A stretch of 25,536 bases of DNA from contig DYJB01000011.1 in assembly GCA_020723365.1 (NCBI GenBank), positions 7,505 to 33,040 of the forward strand. The letters are read 5' to 3'. The position numbers and the translations under genes were made by a program. Shown piece after piece: positions 1 to 8,900 of this stretch; positions within the stretch are counted from its first letter, which is position 1; each line of letters starts with the position of its first letter. The notes under the pieces were generated by a model that worked only from the letters and a program-made list of their open reading frames with translations, made no database searches and was not told where the DNA came from. The stretch comes from Candidatus Aquidulcis sp. Its GTDB lineage: Bacteria; Chloroflexota; Anaerolineae; Anaerolineales; E44-bin32.

Positions 1-2
1 AG

Positions 3-116
3 GCGCAGTTCGGCCCGATCGCCACGCCGGATACCTCGACGCTGGCCGACCAGCTCTTCCGCCCGCCCAGCCAGGGCGGGTCGTCCGGCACGGCGGCACC
101 GCCGGCCGCCGGCTGA
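3..116 (+). CDS. C-terminal tail of an unidentified protein (partial)
   Basis: An open frame runs in from the left edge and stops at TGA 114-116, giving 37 visible residues. The last stretch is rich in Pro, Ser, Gly and Ala (for example RPPSQGGSSGTAAPPAAG), typical of a flexible, low-complexity C-terminus. No domain can be recognised from so little sequence. It is followed after 36 bases by the translin-family gene on the same strand, so it may be the upstream member of the same transcription unit. The reading frame is supported only by the absence of stops and by GC-rich third positions like the neighbours. Confidence 0.5.
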   Translation, partial: AQFGPIATPDTSTLADQLFRPPSQGGSSGTAAPPAAG

Positions 117-152
117 CATCTACAACGATTCACTCACGCCTGGAGGCGTTGC

Positions 153-788
153 ATGGAACGTTTTGACGCCATCGGTGAACGCATCCGGCAGCACCTGGAG
201 GAGAAGAACGCCGCCCGCGACCGGGCGCTGCAGCAATCGCGCACGCTGATCCGCCACTGCTCGCTGGCCATCCGCGCCGCCCACCGTGACGAGCGGCCAG
301 AGGCGGCGGCCGAGCTGGCGACGGCGGCGCACCTGCAGCTCGAGCTGCGCGCCAACCTGCAGGCCTACCCCGACCTGCTGCACGCCGGCTACACCCAGGA
401 TGCCCTCAAGGAGTTCGTCGAGGCCAGCATCGTGTGCGCCATCCTGGCCGGCGAGCCGCTCCCGACGCCCGAGGACATTGGCATCGACAACGCCGCCTAC
501 CTGTGCGGGCTGGGCGAAGCCGCCGGCGAGCTGCGCCGGCGCGTGCTCGACATCCTGCGCCACGGCCGAACAGAGGAAGCCGAGCGGCTGATGACGGTCA
601 TGGATGACATCTACGGCCTGCTGGTGACAATGGACTTCCCCGACGCCATCACCGGCAGCCTGCGGCGCATCACCGATATGGTGCGCGGCGTCGTCGAGCG
701 CACCCGCGGCGACCTGACGACGACCTCGCAGCAGAACGACCTCAAGCGCGCCCTTCGCTCGCTGGAGGACAAGCTCCCCCGGCCGTGA
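153..788 (+). CDS. Translin-family nucleic-acid-binding protein
   Basis: A 211-aa, largely alpha-helical protein. The C-terminal third (about residues 150-195) has the translin signature: YGLLVTMDFPDAITGSLRR, then a DMVRGVVERTRGDLT segment. Translin/TRAX proteins form ring-shaped oligomers that bind single-stranded DNA or RNA, and some TRAX-type members are ribonucleases. I cannot tell from sequence whether this member is catalytic. Prokaryotic members are usually single proteins, as here, with no TRAX partner in the window. The ATG at 153 is preceded by GGAGG (142-146) with a 6-base spacer, so the start is well supported. The stop overlaps the next start in a GTGA arrangement, so it is probably translationally coupled to the Cas4-like gene. 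In databases such proteins are sometimes mislabelled haloacid dehalogenase; I see no HAD motifs. The family call is firm, the role is unknown. Confidence 0.8.
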   Translation: MERFDAIGERIRQHLEEKNAARDRALQQSRTLIRHCSLAIRAAHRDERPEAAAELATAAHLQLELRANLQAYPDLLHAGYTQDALKEFVEASIVCAILAGEPLPTPEDIGIDNAAYLCGLGEAAGELRRRVLDILRHGRTEEAERLMTVMDDIYGLLVTMDFPDAITGSLRRITDMVRGVVERTRGDLTTTSQQNDLKRALRSLEDKLPRP

Positions 789-1009
789 ACCGCCGCGTGC
801 GCGCCTCGGAGATCGGCGCCTTCGCCTACTGCGCCCGCGCCTGGGGCTACGCCGAACGGGGCGAGCCGAGCCGGCGCCAGCCGCAGCGTGACGCCGGCCA
901 GGCTCAGCACTCCCGCCGTCTGCGCCGCGCCTCGCTCTCCGCGCCGCTCTTCCGCCTCGGGCTCGCCTGCCTGCTCCTGGCCGTGGTCGTGCTGGCGCTG
1001 CGCGCCTGA
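785..1009 (+). CDS. N-terminal half of a membrane Cas4-like protein (Fe-S Cys and motif I His plus one TM segment)
   Basis: A 74-aa product starting at GTG 785, overlapping the translin stop by four bases. It reads like the first part of a Cas4/RecB-type PD-(D/E)XK nuclease: a lone cysteine in the AFAYCARAWGY context (C16), where Cas4 proteins have the first 4Fe-4S ligand, then a GQAQH segment (H42) at the motif I histidine. The C-terminus is one hydrophobic helix (about residues 55-74) that ends at TGA 1007-1009. The rest of the nuclease lies immediately downstream in the same frame, beginning with a second hydrophobic helix. So this is either a separately translated half, the 5' part of a gene interrupted by one stop, or a readthrough product. 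A stand-alone 74-aa protein with only these elements would not be a nuclease. Confidence 0.6.
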   Translation: MNRRVRASEIGAFAYCARAWGYAERGEPSRRQPQRDAGQAQHSRRLRRASLSAPLFRLGLACLLLAVVVLALRA

Positions 1010-1021
1010 GCAGTCCCTCTC

Positions 1022-1552
1022 ATGGATGGCCTCTTCTTCCTTCTACTCCTCACCGGCGCTGCGCTGGTCTGGCTGTCGCGGCGCTGGGCGGCCGACGCCG
1101 GCCTGCCGCATGGCCGGCTCATCTCGGTCGACCTCGAGCGCCAAGGCCAGGCTGCCCCGACGCTGATCGATGCCGAACTCGGTCTGACCGGGCGGCCTGA
1201 TGCCCTGCTGGAGACGCGCCGCGGCCGTGTGCCGGTCGAAATCAAGTCCGGTGCGGCCCCGGACCAGCCCCATGCATCGCACGTCCTGCAGCTCATGGCC
1301 TACTGCCGGCTGGTGCAGGCCGCCTCTGGCCGCCGCCCGCCGTACGGCATTCTGAAGTACGCCGACCGCGCCTTCGAGGTGCCCTACTCGCGCCGGGCGG
1401 AAGCCGAGCTCAAGCGCGCCATCCAGTCCATACAGGCCCTGGGCGCGGATCTGCCCGACCGGTCCCATGACGACCCGGCGCGCTGTGCTGCCTGCGGCTT
1501 CGTCGCCGCGTGCGATCAGCGCCTCGCGCCGGCCGAGGGGGGTTGGCTATAA
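1022..1552 (+). CDS. Cas4-like PD-(D/E)XK nuclease domain with N-terminal TM segment (DUF83/RecB-type)
   Basis: A 176-aa product. Residues 2-18 form a hydrophobic helix followed by SRRW, suggesting an anchor with the nuclease in the cytoplasm. The nuclease core shows D60 in LTGRPDALL, E73 and K75 in VPVEIKSG, and Q90/Y94 in a QLMAY motif. The C-terminus carries C155-x2-C158-x5-C164, the three-cysteine Fe-S cluster end of Cas4; the fourth cysteine and the motif I histidine are in the preceding 74-aa frame. Cas4-type enzymes trim DNA ends. No cas1, cas2 or repeat array is here, so this is a free-standing homologue rather than a CRISPR adaptation gene. ATG 1022 is 12 bases after the previous stop, in the same frame and without a good Shine-Dalgarno site, so translation would depend on reinitiation or readthrough. 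The stop overlaps the nadK promoter. Confidence 0.75.
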   Translation: MDGLFFLLLLTGAALVWLSRRWAADAGLPHGRLISVDLERQGQAAPTLIDAELGLTGRPDALLETRRGRVPVEIKSGAAPDQPHASHVLQLMAYCRLVQAASGRRPPYGILKYADRAFEVPYSRRAEAELKRAIQSIQALGADLPDRSHDDPARCAACGFVAACDQRLAPAEGGWL

Positions 1553-1553
1553 T
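1548..1553 (+). promoter_or_regulatory. Perfect -10 element for leaderless nadK
   Basis: TATAAT lies at 1548-1553 and contains the TAA stop (1550-1552) of the Cas4-like gene. Seven bases separate it from ATG 1561, so the expected transcription start coincides with the start codon. No TTGACA-like -35 box is visible 16-18 bases upstream. The placement fits a leaderless mRNA, and nadK also lacks a correctly spaced Shine-Dalgarno site. Confidence 0.6.
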
Positions 1554-1560
1554 TGCCGCC

Positions 1561-2433
1561 ATGGCATCCCCGGCGCCCATTCCCAAGCACGTCGCCGTGT
1601 GCTCCTACCAGCGCATCCCCGGGTCGGTCGACCTGGCCAGGGCGATGGGAGAGCGCCTGGCGCGTGCCGGCATCCAGGCCGTGCAGGGTACGCTCGTCGA
1701 TCCGGCGCTGCGTGGGGCGGTCGTCAACGGCGAGGTCGACCTGCTGATCGCGCTGGGCGGCGACGGCACCATGCTGCGCGCCGGGCACCTGTGCGGACCC
1801 CACGGCGTGCCGGTGCTGGGGATCAACCTCGGCCATCTGGGCTTCCTGATCGAGGTCGAGCGCGGCCAGTGGGCCGCGGCCCTCGAGCGCGTGCTGGCCG
1901 GCGACTACTGGCTCGAGGGGCGCATGATGCTGCGCGTCACCTGGATGCAGGGTGAGCGGCGCCAGGGCGAATGGCAGGTGCTGAACGAGTGCGTCGTGGC
2001 CCGCGGGCGCAGCGTGCGCCTGGTCGAGCTGGTGACCGAGATCGACGGCACCTACCTGACAACCTACGCCGCCGACGCGCTGATCGTGGCCACGCCCACC
2101 GGGTCGACGGCCTACGCCCTGGCGGCCGGTGGGCCGATCCTTCCGCCTGAGCTGCGCAACATCCTGATCGTGCCCGTGGCGCCGCACTTCTCCGTCGATC
2201 GGGCGGTGGTGCTGCATGAGGGCTCGACCGTGCGCATCACCGTGCGCACCGATCACCAGGCGACGCTGAGCATGGACGGGCAGACGCCCGTGGACCTTCA
2301 GGACGGCGACCGGGTGGAGGTGCGCGCCGGGGAGCACACCGTGCAGTTCGTCCGGCTGCAGGACCCCGGCTACTTCTATCGCGACCTGCGCCGCCGGATG
2401 CGGCGCGACGAGACCGACGGAGCCGAGGCATGA
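1561..2433 (+). CDS. nadK: NAD kinase
   Basis: A 290-aa cytoplasmic enzyme that phosphorylates NAD to NADP using ATP or polyphosphate. Diagnostic motifs are GGDGT at residues 66-70 (LIALGGDGTMLR), the NE pair at 142-143 (VLNECVVARG), the glycine-rich PTGSTAYALAAGG from residue 179, and SMDGQ near 237-241. Length and motif order are normal for bacterial NadK. The frame is open upstream to a GTG at 1510, but I chose ATG 1561: it gives the usual N-terminus (VAVCSYQRIP with the first beta strand) and sits 7 bases after a perfect -10 hexamer, while the GTG overlaps the upstream gene. The stop overlaps the next start in ATGA (2430-2433). NadK followed by RecN is a recurrent bacterial gene order, and a B-box protein lies between them here. 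Confidence 0.95.
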   Translation: MASPAPIPKHVAVCSYQRIPGSVDLARAMGERLARAGIQAVQGTLVDPALRGAVVNGEVDLLIALGGDGTMLRAGHLCGPHGVPVLGINLGHLGFLIEVERGQWAAALERVLAGDYWLEGRMMLRVTWMQGERRQGEWQVLNECVVARGRSVRLVELVTEIDGTYLTTYAADALIVATPTGSTAYALAAGGPILPPELRNILIVPVAPHFSVDRAVVLHEGSTVRITVRTDHQATLSMDGQTPVDLQDGDRVEVRAGEHTVQFVRLQDPGYFYRDLRRRMRRDETDGAEA

Positions 2434-2963
2434 CCGACCTGACGCTGCGCTGCGCCAACCATCCCGACCGCGAGACCACGCTGCGCTGCAATCGCTGCGA
2501 GAAGCCGATCTGCACCAAGTGCGCCATCCTGACGCCGGTCGGTTACCGCTGCAAGGAATGCGTGCGCGGGCAGCAGGCGGTCTTCGAGACCGCCCAACCC
2601 ATCGACTTCGTCGTAGCCGCCATCGTCTCGGCCGTGGGCGCCGGCATCGGTGTGGCGCTGCTGAGCATCCTGGGCTTCTGGGGCTTCTTCGTGGCGCCTG
2701 TCGCCGGGGGCGGGCTGGCCGAGGTCGTGCGCCTCGCCACGCGCCGGCGACGCGGCCGACGCCTGCCGCTGGTGGCGGCCATCGGCGGCGCCGTTGGCGT
2801 GCTGCCGAGCCTCCTGCCGACGCTCGGCTTCCTGGTCCTGGCGCTCTCGGGCGGCGGGATCGGGATGCTGGGAGGCCTGCTGCTGGCGGCCGCCTACCCG
2901 CTGGTCGGCGGCGGGCTGCTGCTCTCCGCCCTCTACTACCGCCTGCGCGGCATCCGCCTCTGA
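2430..2963 (+). CDS. B-box-type zinc-finger membrane protein
   Basis: A 177-aa protein. The first 45 residues are a zinc-binding module with ligand pairs C8/H11, C20/C23, C28/C31 and C41/C44, resembling the B-box-like finger found at the N-terminus of many bacterial membrane proteins. The remainder is hydrophobic: helices at about 60-81, 83-101, 112-139 and 144-168, with a basic cluster (RRRRGRR, around 105-111) in the middle loop. The small glycine-rich helices resemble those of other prokaryotic B-box membrane proteins. Its ATG overlaps the nadK stop by four bases, and its TGA shares one base with the recN ATG, so the three genes are almost certainly translated from one message. The function is unknown; the finger may bind a partner protein at the membrane. 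Family recognition is good, the role cannot be inferred. Confidence 0.8.
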   Translation: MTDLTLRCANHPDRETTLRCNRCEKPICTKCAILTPVGYRCKECVRGQQAVFETAQPIDFVVAAIVSAVGAGIGVALLSILGFWGFFVAPVAGGGLAEVVRLATRRRRGRRLPLVAAIGGAVGVLPSLLPTLGFLVLALSGGGIGMLGGLLLAAAYPLVGGGLLLSALYYRLRGIRL

Positions 2964-4690
2964 TGCTCACCGACCTGCACATCCGCGACTTCGCCATCAT
3001 CGATGACCTGGGCCTGGAGTTCGGCCCGGGCTTCATCGTGCTCACCGGCGAGACGGGCGCGGGCAAGTCGATCCTGATTGACGCCGTCGAGCTGCTGCTC
3101 GGGGGGCGGGCGGATTCATCGATGGTGCGCGCCGGCGCCACGGCGGCCGTGATCGAAGGCGTCTTCCGGCTCGATGGCCCGGTTGGCGGCGAGGTGCGCG
3201 TCCTGCTTGAGGGCGAGGGCCTGCTGGAGGACCCCACCTTCCTGACGCTGGGCCGCGAGCTGCGCAGCGAAGGCCGCAGCGTGTGCCGCGTGAACGGCCG
3301 CACCGTCAGCCTTGGGCTGCTGCGCCAGATCGGCGAGTACCTGGTGGACGTGCACGGCCAGTCGGAGCACCTCAGCCTGCTGCGCGTGCGCGAGCATCAG
3401 GCCCTGCTCGACCGGCACGCCCGCAACGAGCCCCTGCGGCAGGCGTATGCCGGTGTCTACCGCGCCCTGAACGAGGTGCGCGCCGAGCTGGAGACGCTGC
3501 GCGTCAGCGAAGCCGAAGCCGCCCGGCGGGCCGACATGCTCGCCTTCCAGATCAATGAGATCGAGGCTGCCGCCCCCAGGCCCGGCGAGGAGGTCGGGCT
3601 GGCGGAAGACCGCACGCGTCTGGCCAACGCCGAGCAGCTGGCGCGGCTGGCGGAACAAAGCCTGGCGGCGCTGGATGAGACACCGGACGACCGCCCTTCG
3701 GCCATCGACCTGCTGGGTGAAGCGGCCGAATCGCTGGCGGCGCTCAGCCGCGTCGACACCAGCCTGGCCGGACTGCAGGCGGAGGCCCAGGCGCTGGAGG
3801 AACAGGCGGGCGACTTGTCGCGGCGGCTGCGCCTGTACCGCGAGGCGATCGAGTTCAACCCGCGGCGTCTGGATGAGGTCGAAGAGCGGCTGGCGGCGCT
3901 GCGGAGCCTGCAACGCAAGTACGGCGCCTCGCTGGAGGCCGTGCTGGCGCATGCCGAGAAGGCGCGTCAGGAGCTGGAGGCCATCGCCCACGCCGACGAG
4001 CGCATCCAGGCGCTGCAGTCCAAGGAGACAGAACTGCTGGCGGCGCTGGGCGCTGCCGGCTCGAAGCTGAGCGAATCGCGCAAGAAGGCCGGGGAGAGGC
4101 TGGCCAAGGGTATCGAGGCCGAGCTCAACGACCTACGCATGGCCGGGGCGCGCTTCGGCGTCGACCTGCGTTGGGACGAGGCGCCCGAGGGCGCCGTCGT
4201 CGGCGAGCAGCGTGTGGCCTTCAGCGCCTCCGGGCTCGATCACATTGAGTTCCTCATCGCCCCCAACCCGGGCGAGGGGCTGAAGCCGCTGGCCCGCATC
4301 GCCTCGGGCGGCGAGACCTCGCGGCTGATGCTCGGACTGAAGGGCGTGCTGGCCAAGGCCGACCGCACGCCGACGCTGATCTTCGATGAGATCGACCAGG
4401 GCATCGGCGGGCGCGTCGGCGCCGTCGTCGGCGAGAAACTGCACGGGCTGGCGCAGGCGCACCAGGTGCTGTGTGTGACGCATCTCCCCCAGCTGGCGGC
4501 CTACGGCGACCAGCACTTGCGCGTTGAGAAGGACACGCAGCACGGCCGCACGCAGACCCACGTGCGCGCCGTGGCGGGCGACGAGCGGATCGCCGAACTG
4601 GCGCTGATGCTGGGCGGCGACAGCGAGTCCAACCGGCGTTCGGCGGCCGAGTTGCTGGAAGCGGCGCGAGCGGCCACGCGGCCGGGCTGA
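2963..4690 (+). CDS. recN: DNA repair protein RecN
   Basis: A 575-aa SMC-like ATPase that acts early in double-strand break repair by holding and organising DNA ends. Walker A is GETGAGKS (29-36), followed by the RecN-typical DVHGQSEHLSLL segment. A long charged coiled coil fills the middle, interrupted as expected in RecN. The C-terminal ATPase half has the ABC signature ASGGETSRLML (from about 447), Walker B LIFDEIDQGIGG (about 472-483) and an H-loop histidine near 507 (VTHLPQ). The usual DEIDTGISG reads DEIDQGIGG here, a mild variant. The frame is open far upstream, but ATG 2963 gives the canonical N-terminus (MLTDLHIRDFAIIDDL) and overlaps the preceding stop by one base. It is the last gene of the region 1 cluster; two hairpins follow its stop. 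Confidence 0.96.
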   Translation: MLTDLHIRDFAIIDDLGLEFGPGFIVLTGETGAGKSILIDAVELLLGGRADSSMVRAGATAAVIEGVFRLDGPVGGEVRVLLEGEGLLEDPTFLTLGRELRSEGRSVCRVNGRTVSLGLLRQIGEYLVDVHGQSEHLSLLRVREHQALLDRHARNEPLRQAYAGVYRALNEVRAELETLRVSEAEAARRADMLAFQINEIEAAAPRPGEEVGLAEDRTRLANAEQLARLAEQSLAALDETPDDRPSAIDLLGEAAESLAALSRVDTSLAGLQAEAQALEEQAGDLSRRLRLYREAIEFNPRRLDEVEERLAALRSLQRKYGASLEAVLAHAEKARQELEAIAHADERIQALQSKETELLAALGAAGSKLSESRKKAGERLAKGIEAELNDLRMAGARFGVDLRWDEAPEGAVVGEQRVAFSASGLDHIEFLIAPNPGEGLKPLARIASGGETSRLMLGLKGVLAKADRTPTLIFDEIDQGIGGRVGAVVGEKLHGLAQAHQVLCVTHLPQLAAYGDQHLRVEKDTQHGRTQTHVRAVAGDERIAELALMLGGDSESNRRSAAELLEAARAATRPG

Positions 4691-4720
4691 GGGAGAGCGC
4701 GCTCCCGGCTGCGGCAGCCG
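4691..4720 (+). terminator. Tandem hairpins downstream of recN
   Basis: Directly after the recN stop, GGGAG (4691-4695) can pair with CTCCC (4702-4706). A perfect 15-base palindrome follows (4706-4712 pairing with 4714-4720). There is no T-tract, so intrinsic termination is not certain. The position, between recN and a new -10 element at 4728, suggests a transcription boundary. Confidence 0.45.
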
Positions 4721-4727
4721 CCCGCGG

Positions 4728-4733
4728 TATAAT
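4728..4733 (+). promoter_or_regulatory. Perfect -10 element for the DUF1801-pirin pair
   Basis: TATAAT in the context GCGGTATAATCCC. Transcription would start near 4740-4741, leaving a leader of about 64 bases before ATG 4805, which has GGGAGG at 4794-4799. No convincing -35 box is present at 16-18 bases. The same GG-rich-upstream, C-rich-downstream setting occurs at the clpC and nadK -10 elements. Confidence 0.6.
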
Positions 4734-4804
4734 CCCACCCATCTGGTCCGCAATCAAGATCAACGGAGCCCGCCAGGCGCTTCGGACGGCTGCGGGAGGT
4801 TGAG

Positions 4805-5197
4805 ATGACGCCAGGAGCTGCGCCGCGTGGCGCCTCGGCCGGGCAAGGCCGACGCGCGGTGGATGCCTACATGAAGACGCTGACACTCGAGGCACGACGG
4901 CGGCTGGAAAAGCTGCGGGCGACCATCCTGGCCGCGGCGCCGGGGGCGGTTGAGGGCTTCAGCTACGGTGTGCCGGCGATCCGCGTGGGGGACAAGGCGG
5001 TCGTGTGTTATGCCGCCGCCAAAGCGCACTACAGCCTGTTCCCGATGAGCGGAGGCGTCATGAAGACGTTCGCCTCTGACCTCAAACCGTTTGACGTATC
5101 CAAGGGCACCATCCGCTTCCCGATGGACAAGGCCCTGCCAGTTCGGCTTGTCCGCCGGATCGTCAAGGCCAGGCTGATCGAACTGCGCGGCAAGTGA
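4805..5197 (+). CDS. DUF1801 (YdhG/YdeI-like) small protein
   Basis: A 130-aa cytoplasmic protein. The central part matches the DUF1801 family by recall: VDAYMKTLTLEARRRLEKLR, then GFSYGVPAIRVGDK, then a YSLFPMSG strand and a closing SKGTIRFPMDKALP segment with a C-terminal helix. Family members include the Bacillus protein annotated as an iron chaperone; most are of unknown function, so I do not assign one. The first 18 residues are Ala/Gly/Arg-rich and probably disordered. ATG 4805 has GGGAGG (4794-4799) with a 5-base spacer. It is the first gene after its own -10 element, and pirin follows 41 bases downstream with a hairpin between them, so co-transcription is likely. Confidence 0.8.
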   Translation: MTPGAAPRGASAGQGRRAVDAYMKTLTLEARRRLEKLRATILAAAPGAVEGFSYGVPAIRVGDKAVVCYAAAKAHYSLFPMSGGVMKTFASDLKPFDVSKGTIRFPMDKALPVRLVRRIVKARLIELRGK

Positions 5198-5200
5198 CAA

Positions 5201-5220
5201 CCCCGGGCTCCGGCCCGGGG
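5201..5220 (+). other. Perfect 8-bp hairpin between DUF1801 and pirin genes
   Basis: CCCCGGGC (5201-5208), a TCCG tetraloop (5209-5212) and GCCCGGGG (5213-5220). It begins three bases after the DUF1801 stop and ends just before the pirin ribosome-binding site (GGAAGGA, about 5222-5228). There is no T-tract. It may be an intercistronic stabiliser or attenuator that lowers pirin expression relative to the first gene. Confidence 0.5.
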
Positions 5221-5238
5221 CGGAAGGACAGGCCCGCC

Positions 5239-6102
5239 ATGCGACACGTGCGCGAGATCATCGAGCCCCAACTGGTCATCGAGGGTGCCGGCGTGCTGCT
5301 CCGGCGCTCGTTCGGGCCCAATCGGGCCAACCGCTTCGATCCCTTCCTGCTCTTCGACCACTTCGCCTTCAACGACCCGCTGGAAGGGCCGATCCTCGGC
5401 TTCCCGACCCACCCGCATCGCGGCATTGAGACGGTGACCTACATGCTGGAGGGCAACGTCCGGCATCGCGACAGCCTGGGGAATGCGGGCGTCATCGGAC
5501 CGGGTGATGTGCAGTGGATGACCAGCGGTCGCGGCATTCTCCACGAGGAGATGCCCCGCCGCGGGCCGGCCGGCGTGATCCAGGGCTTCCAGCTGTGGGT
5601 CAACCTGCCGGCGGCGCAGAAGATGAGCGCCCCGCGCTACCAGGAGATCGCCGCCGACTCCATCCCGGCCTTCGAGCAGGATGGGGCCCGCGTGCGCCTG
5701 GTGGCCGGCACCTTCGCCGGCAGGACGGGGCCGGTGACCGAAATCGCCGCCCAGCCGATCTACCTCGACGTGAGGCTCGAGGCGGGGGCCGGCTTCCGCC
5801 TGCCGCTGCCGTCCCGGCACACGGCCGTGGCTTATGTATTCGAGGGCCGGGGATCCTTCGCTTCCGGCGCAGAAAACGAGACGCTCGACGCCCCGCCGCG
5901 CATGGTGGTGCTGGAAGGCGGCGAGGAAGTGCAGGCGCAAGCCTCAGCGGAGACGCCCATGCGATTCATGCTGATGGCCGGCGCGCCCTTTGGTGAGCCC
6001 ATCGTCCCCTACGGGCCGTTCGTGATGAACACCGAGGACGAGATCCGCCAGGCTCTGGCCGAGTTGCGCAGCGGGACCTTCGTGACCGAGTCGGCCATCT
6101 GA
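5239..6102 (+). CDS. Pirin-family bicupin protein
   Basis: A 287-aa protein with two cupin barrels. The N-terminal pirin domain holds the metal ligands in the conserved setting: H58 and H60 in FPTHPHRGIETVTYML, then H102 and E104 in RGILHEEMP. The C-terminal pirin domain ends in a GAPFGEPIVPYGPFVMN segment typical of the family. Pirins bind iron or another metal; some are quercetin dioxygenases, others act as redox-linked regulators, and sequence alone does not separate these. The frame extends upstream to a GTG at 5194, but ATG 5239 gives the standard start (MRHVREIIEP) with GGAAGGA about 11 bases upstream. It is convergent with clpC, separated by a strong inverted repeat. Confidence 0.93.
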   Translation: MRHVREIIEPQLVIEGAGVLLRRSFGPNRANRFDPFLLFDHFAFNDPLEGPILGFPTHPHRGIETVTYMLEGNVRHRDSLGNAGVIGPGDVQWMTSGRGILHEEMPRRGPAGVIQGFQLWVNLPAAQKMSAPRYQEIAADSIPAFEQDGARVRLVAGTFAGRTGPVTEIAAQPIYLDVRLEAGAGFRLPLPSRHTAVAYVFEGRGSFASGAENETLDAPPRMVVLEGGEEVQAQASAETPMRFMLMAGAPFGEPIVPYGPFVMNTEDEIRQALAELRSGTFVTESAI

Positions 6103-6154
6103 GATTCGCCGGGCACGCTACGGCGAGGGCGTTTCCCGCAACCCGCCTGAAGCG

Positions 6155-6182
6155 AACCGGCCGCCCCTTGGGGCGGCCGGTT
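6155..6182. terminator. Bidirectional terminator between pirin and clpC
   Basis: A perfect 13-bp inverted repeat: 6155-6167 pairs with 6170-6182, with only two bases between the arms. The outer AA/TT pairs give a short A- or T-run at the base on either strand. It lies between two converging genes (pirin stop at 6102, clpC stop at 6202), the expected place for a shared terminator. Confidence 0.8.
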
Positions 6183-6201
6183 GTGGTCGGCTCAGGCGAT
6201 A

Positions 6202-8679
<2,478 letters not shown>

Positions 8680-8723
8680 GGCTGCCTTCCTTGGGCCCGC
8701 CCGCTGGGGCCGGCCTGCTGGGG

Positions 8724-8729
8724 ATTATA
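8724..8729 (-). promoter_or_regulatory. Perfect -10 element for clpC
   Basis: On the minus strand this reads GGGCTATAATCCCC. The expected start near 8717 leaves a leader of roughly 38 bases to ATG 8679. No good -35 hexamer is seen at 16-18 bases; the minus-strand sequence further upstream (8755-8775) is locally AT-rich and might act as an upstream element. Confidence 0.6.
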
Positions 8730-8822
8730 GCCCAGCGGCCCATGTCGGCGTCTGTAAGAGTTATGTATGAATCCGCGAGCTTGGAGACGCACCCACAGCG
8801 CAGGAAGGCGGGCGGACACGCG

Positions 8823-8860
8823 CCCGGGCCCGCCTTCGGTCAAGCCGAAGCGGGCCCGGG
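8823..8860 (-). terminator. Strong hairpin downstream of the receiver gene
   Basis: A 16-17 bp GC-rich inverted repeat (8823-8839 with 8845-8860, one bulged C, loop TCAAG) lies 40 bases past the stop of the minus-strand receiver gene and before the clpC promoter. There is no T-tract after it. Its position argues for termination of the receiver transcript, insulating clpC. Confidence 0.65.
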
Positions 8861-8900
8861 TGGAGAAGGGTAGGACGGCCCGGGATGCTGCGCTCCCCCT

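Noticed and set aside
785..1552. CRISPR-Cas adaptation module, suggested by the Cas4-like protein
   Set aside because: No cas1, cas2, effector gene or repeat-spacer array is present. Free-standing Cas4-like proteins are known outside CRISPR loci.
1516..3303. 595-residue minus-strand open frame across nadK, B-box gene and recN
   Set aside because: It crosses three well-supported genes and their overlaps, and its translation is Arg/Ser/Pro-rich without motifs.
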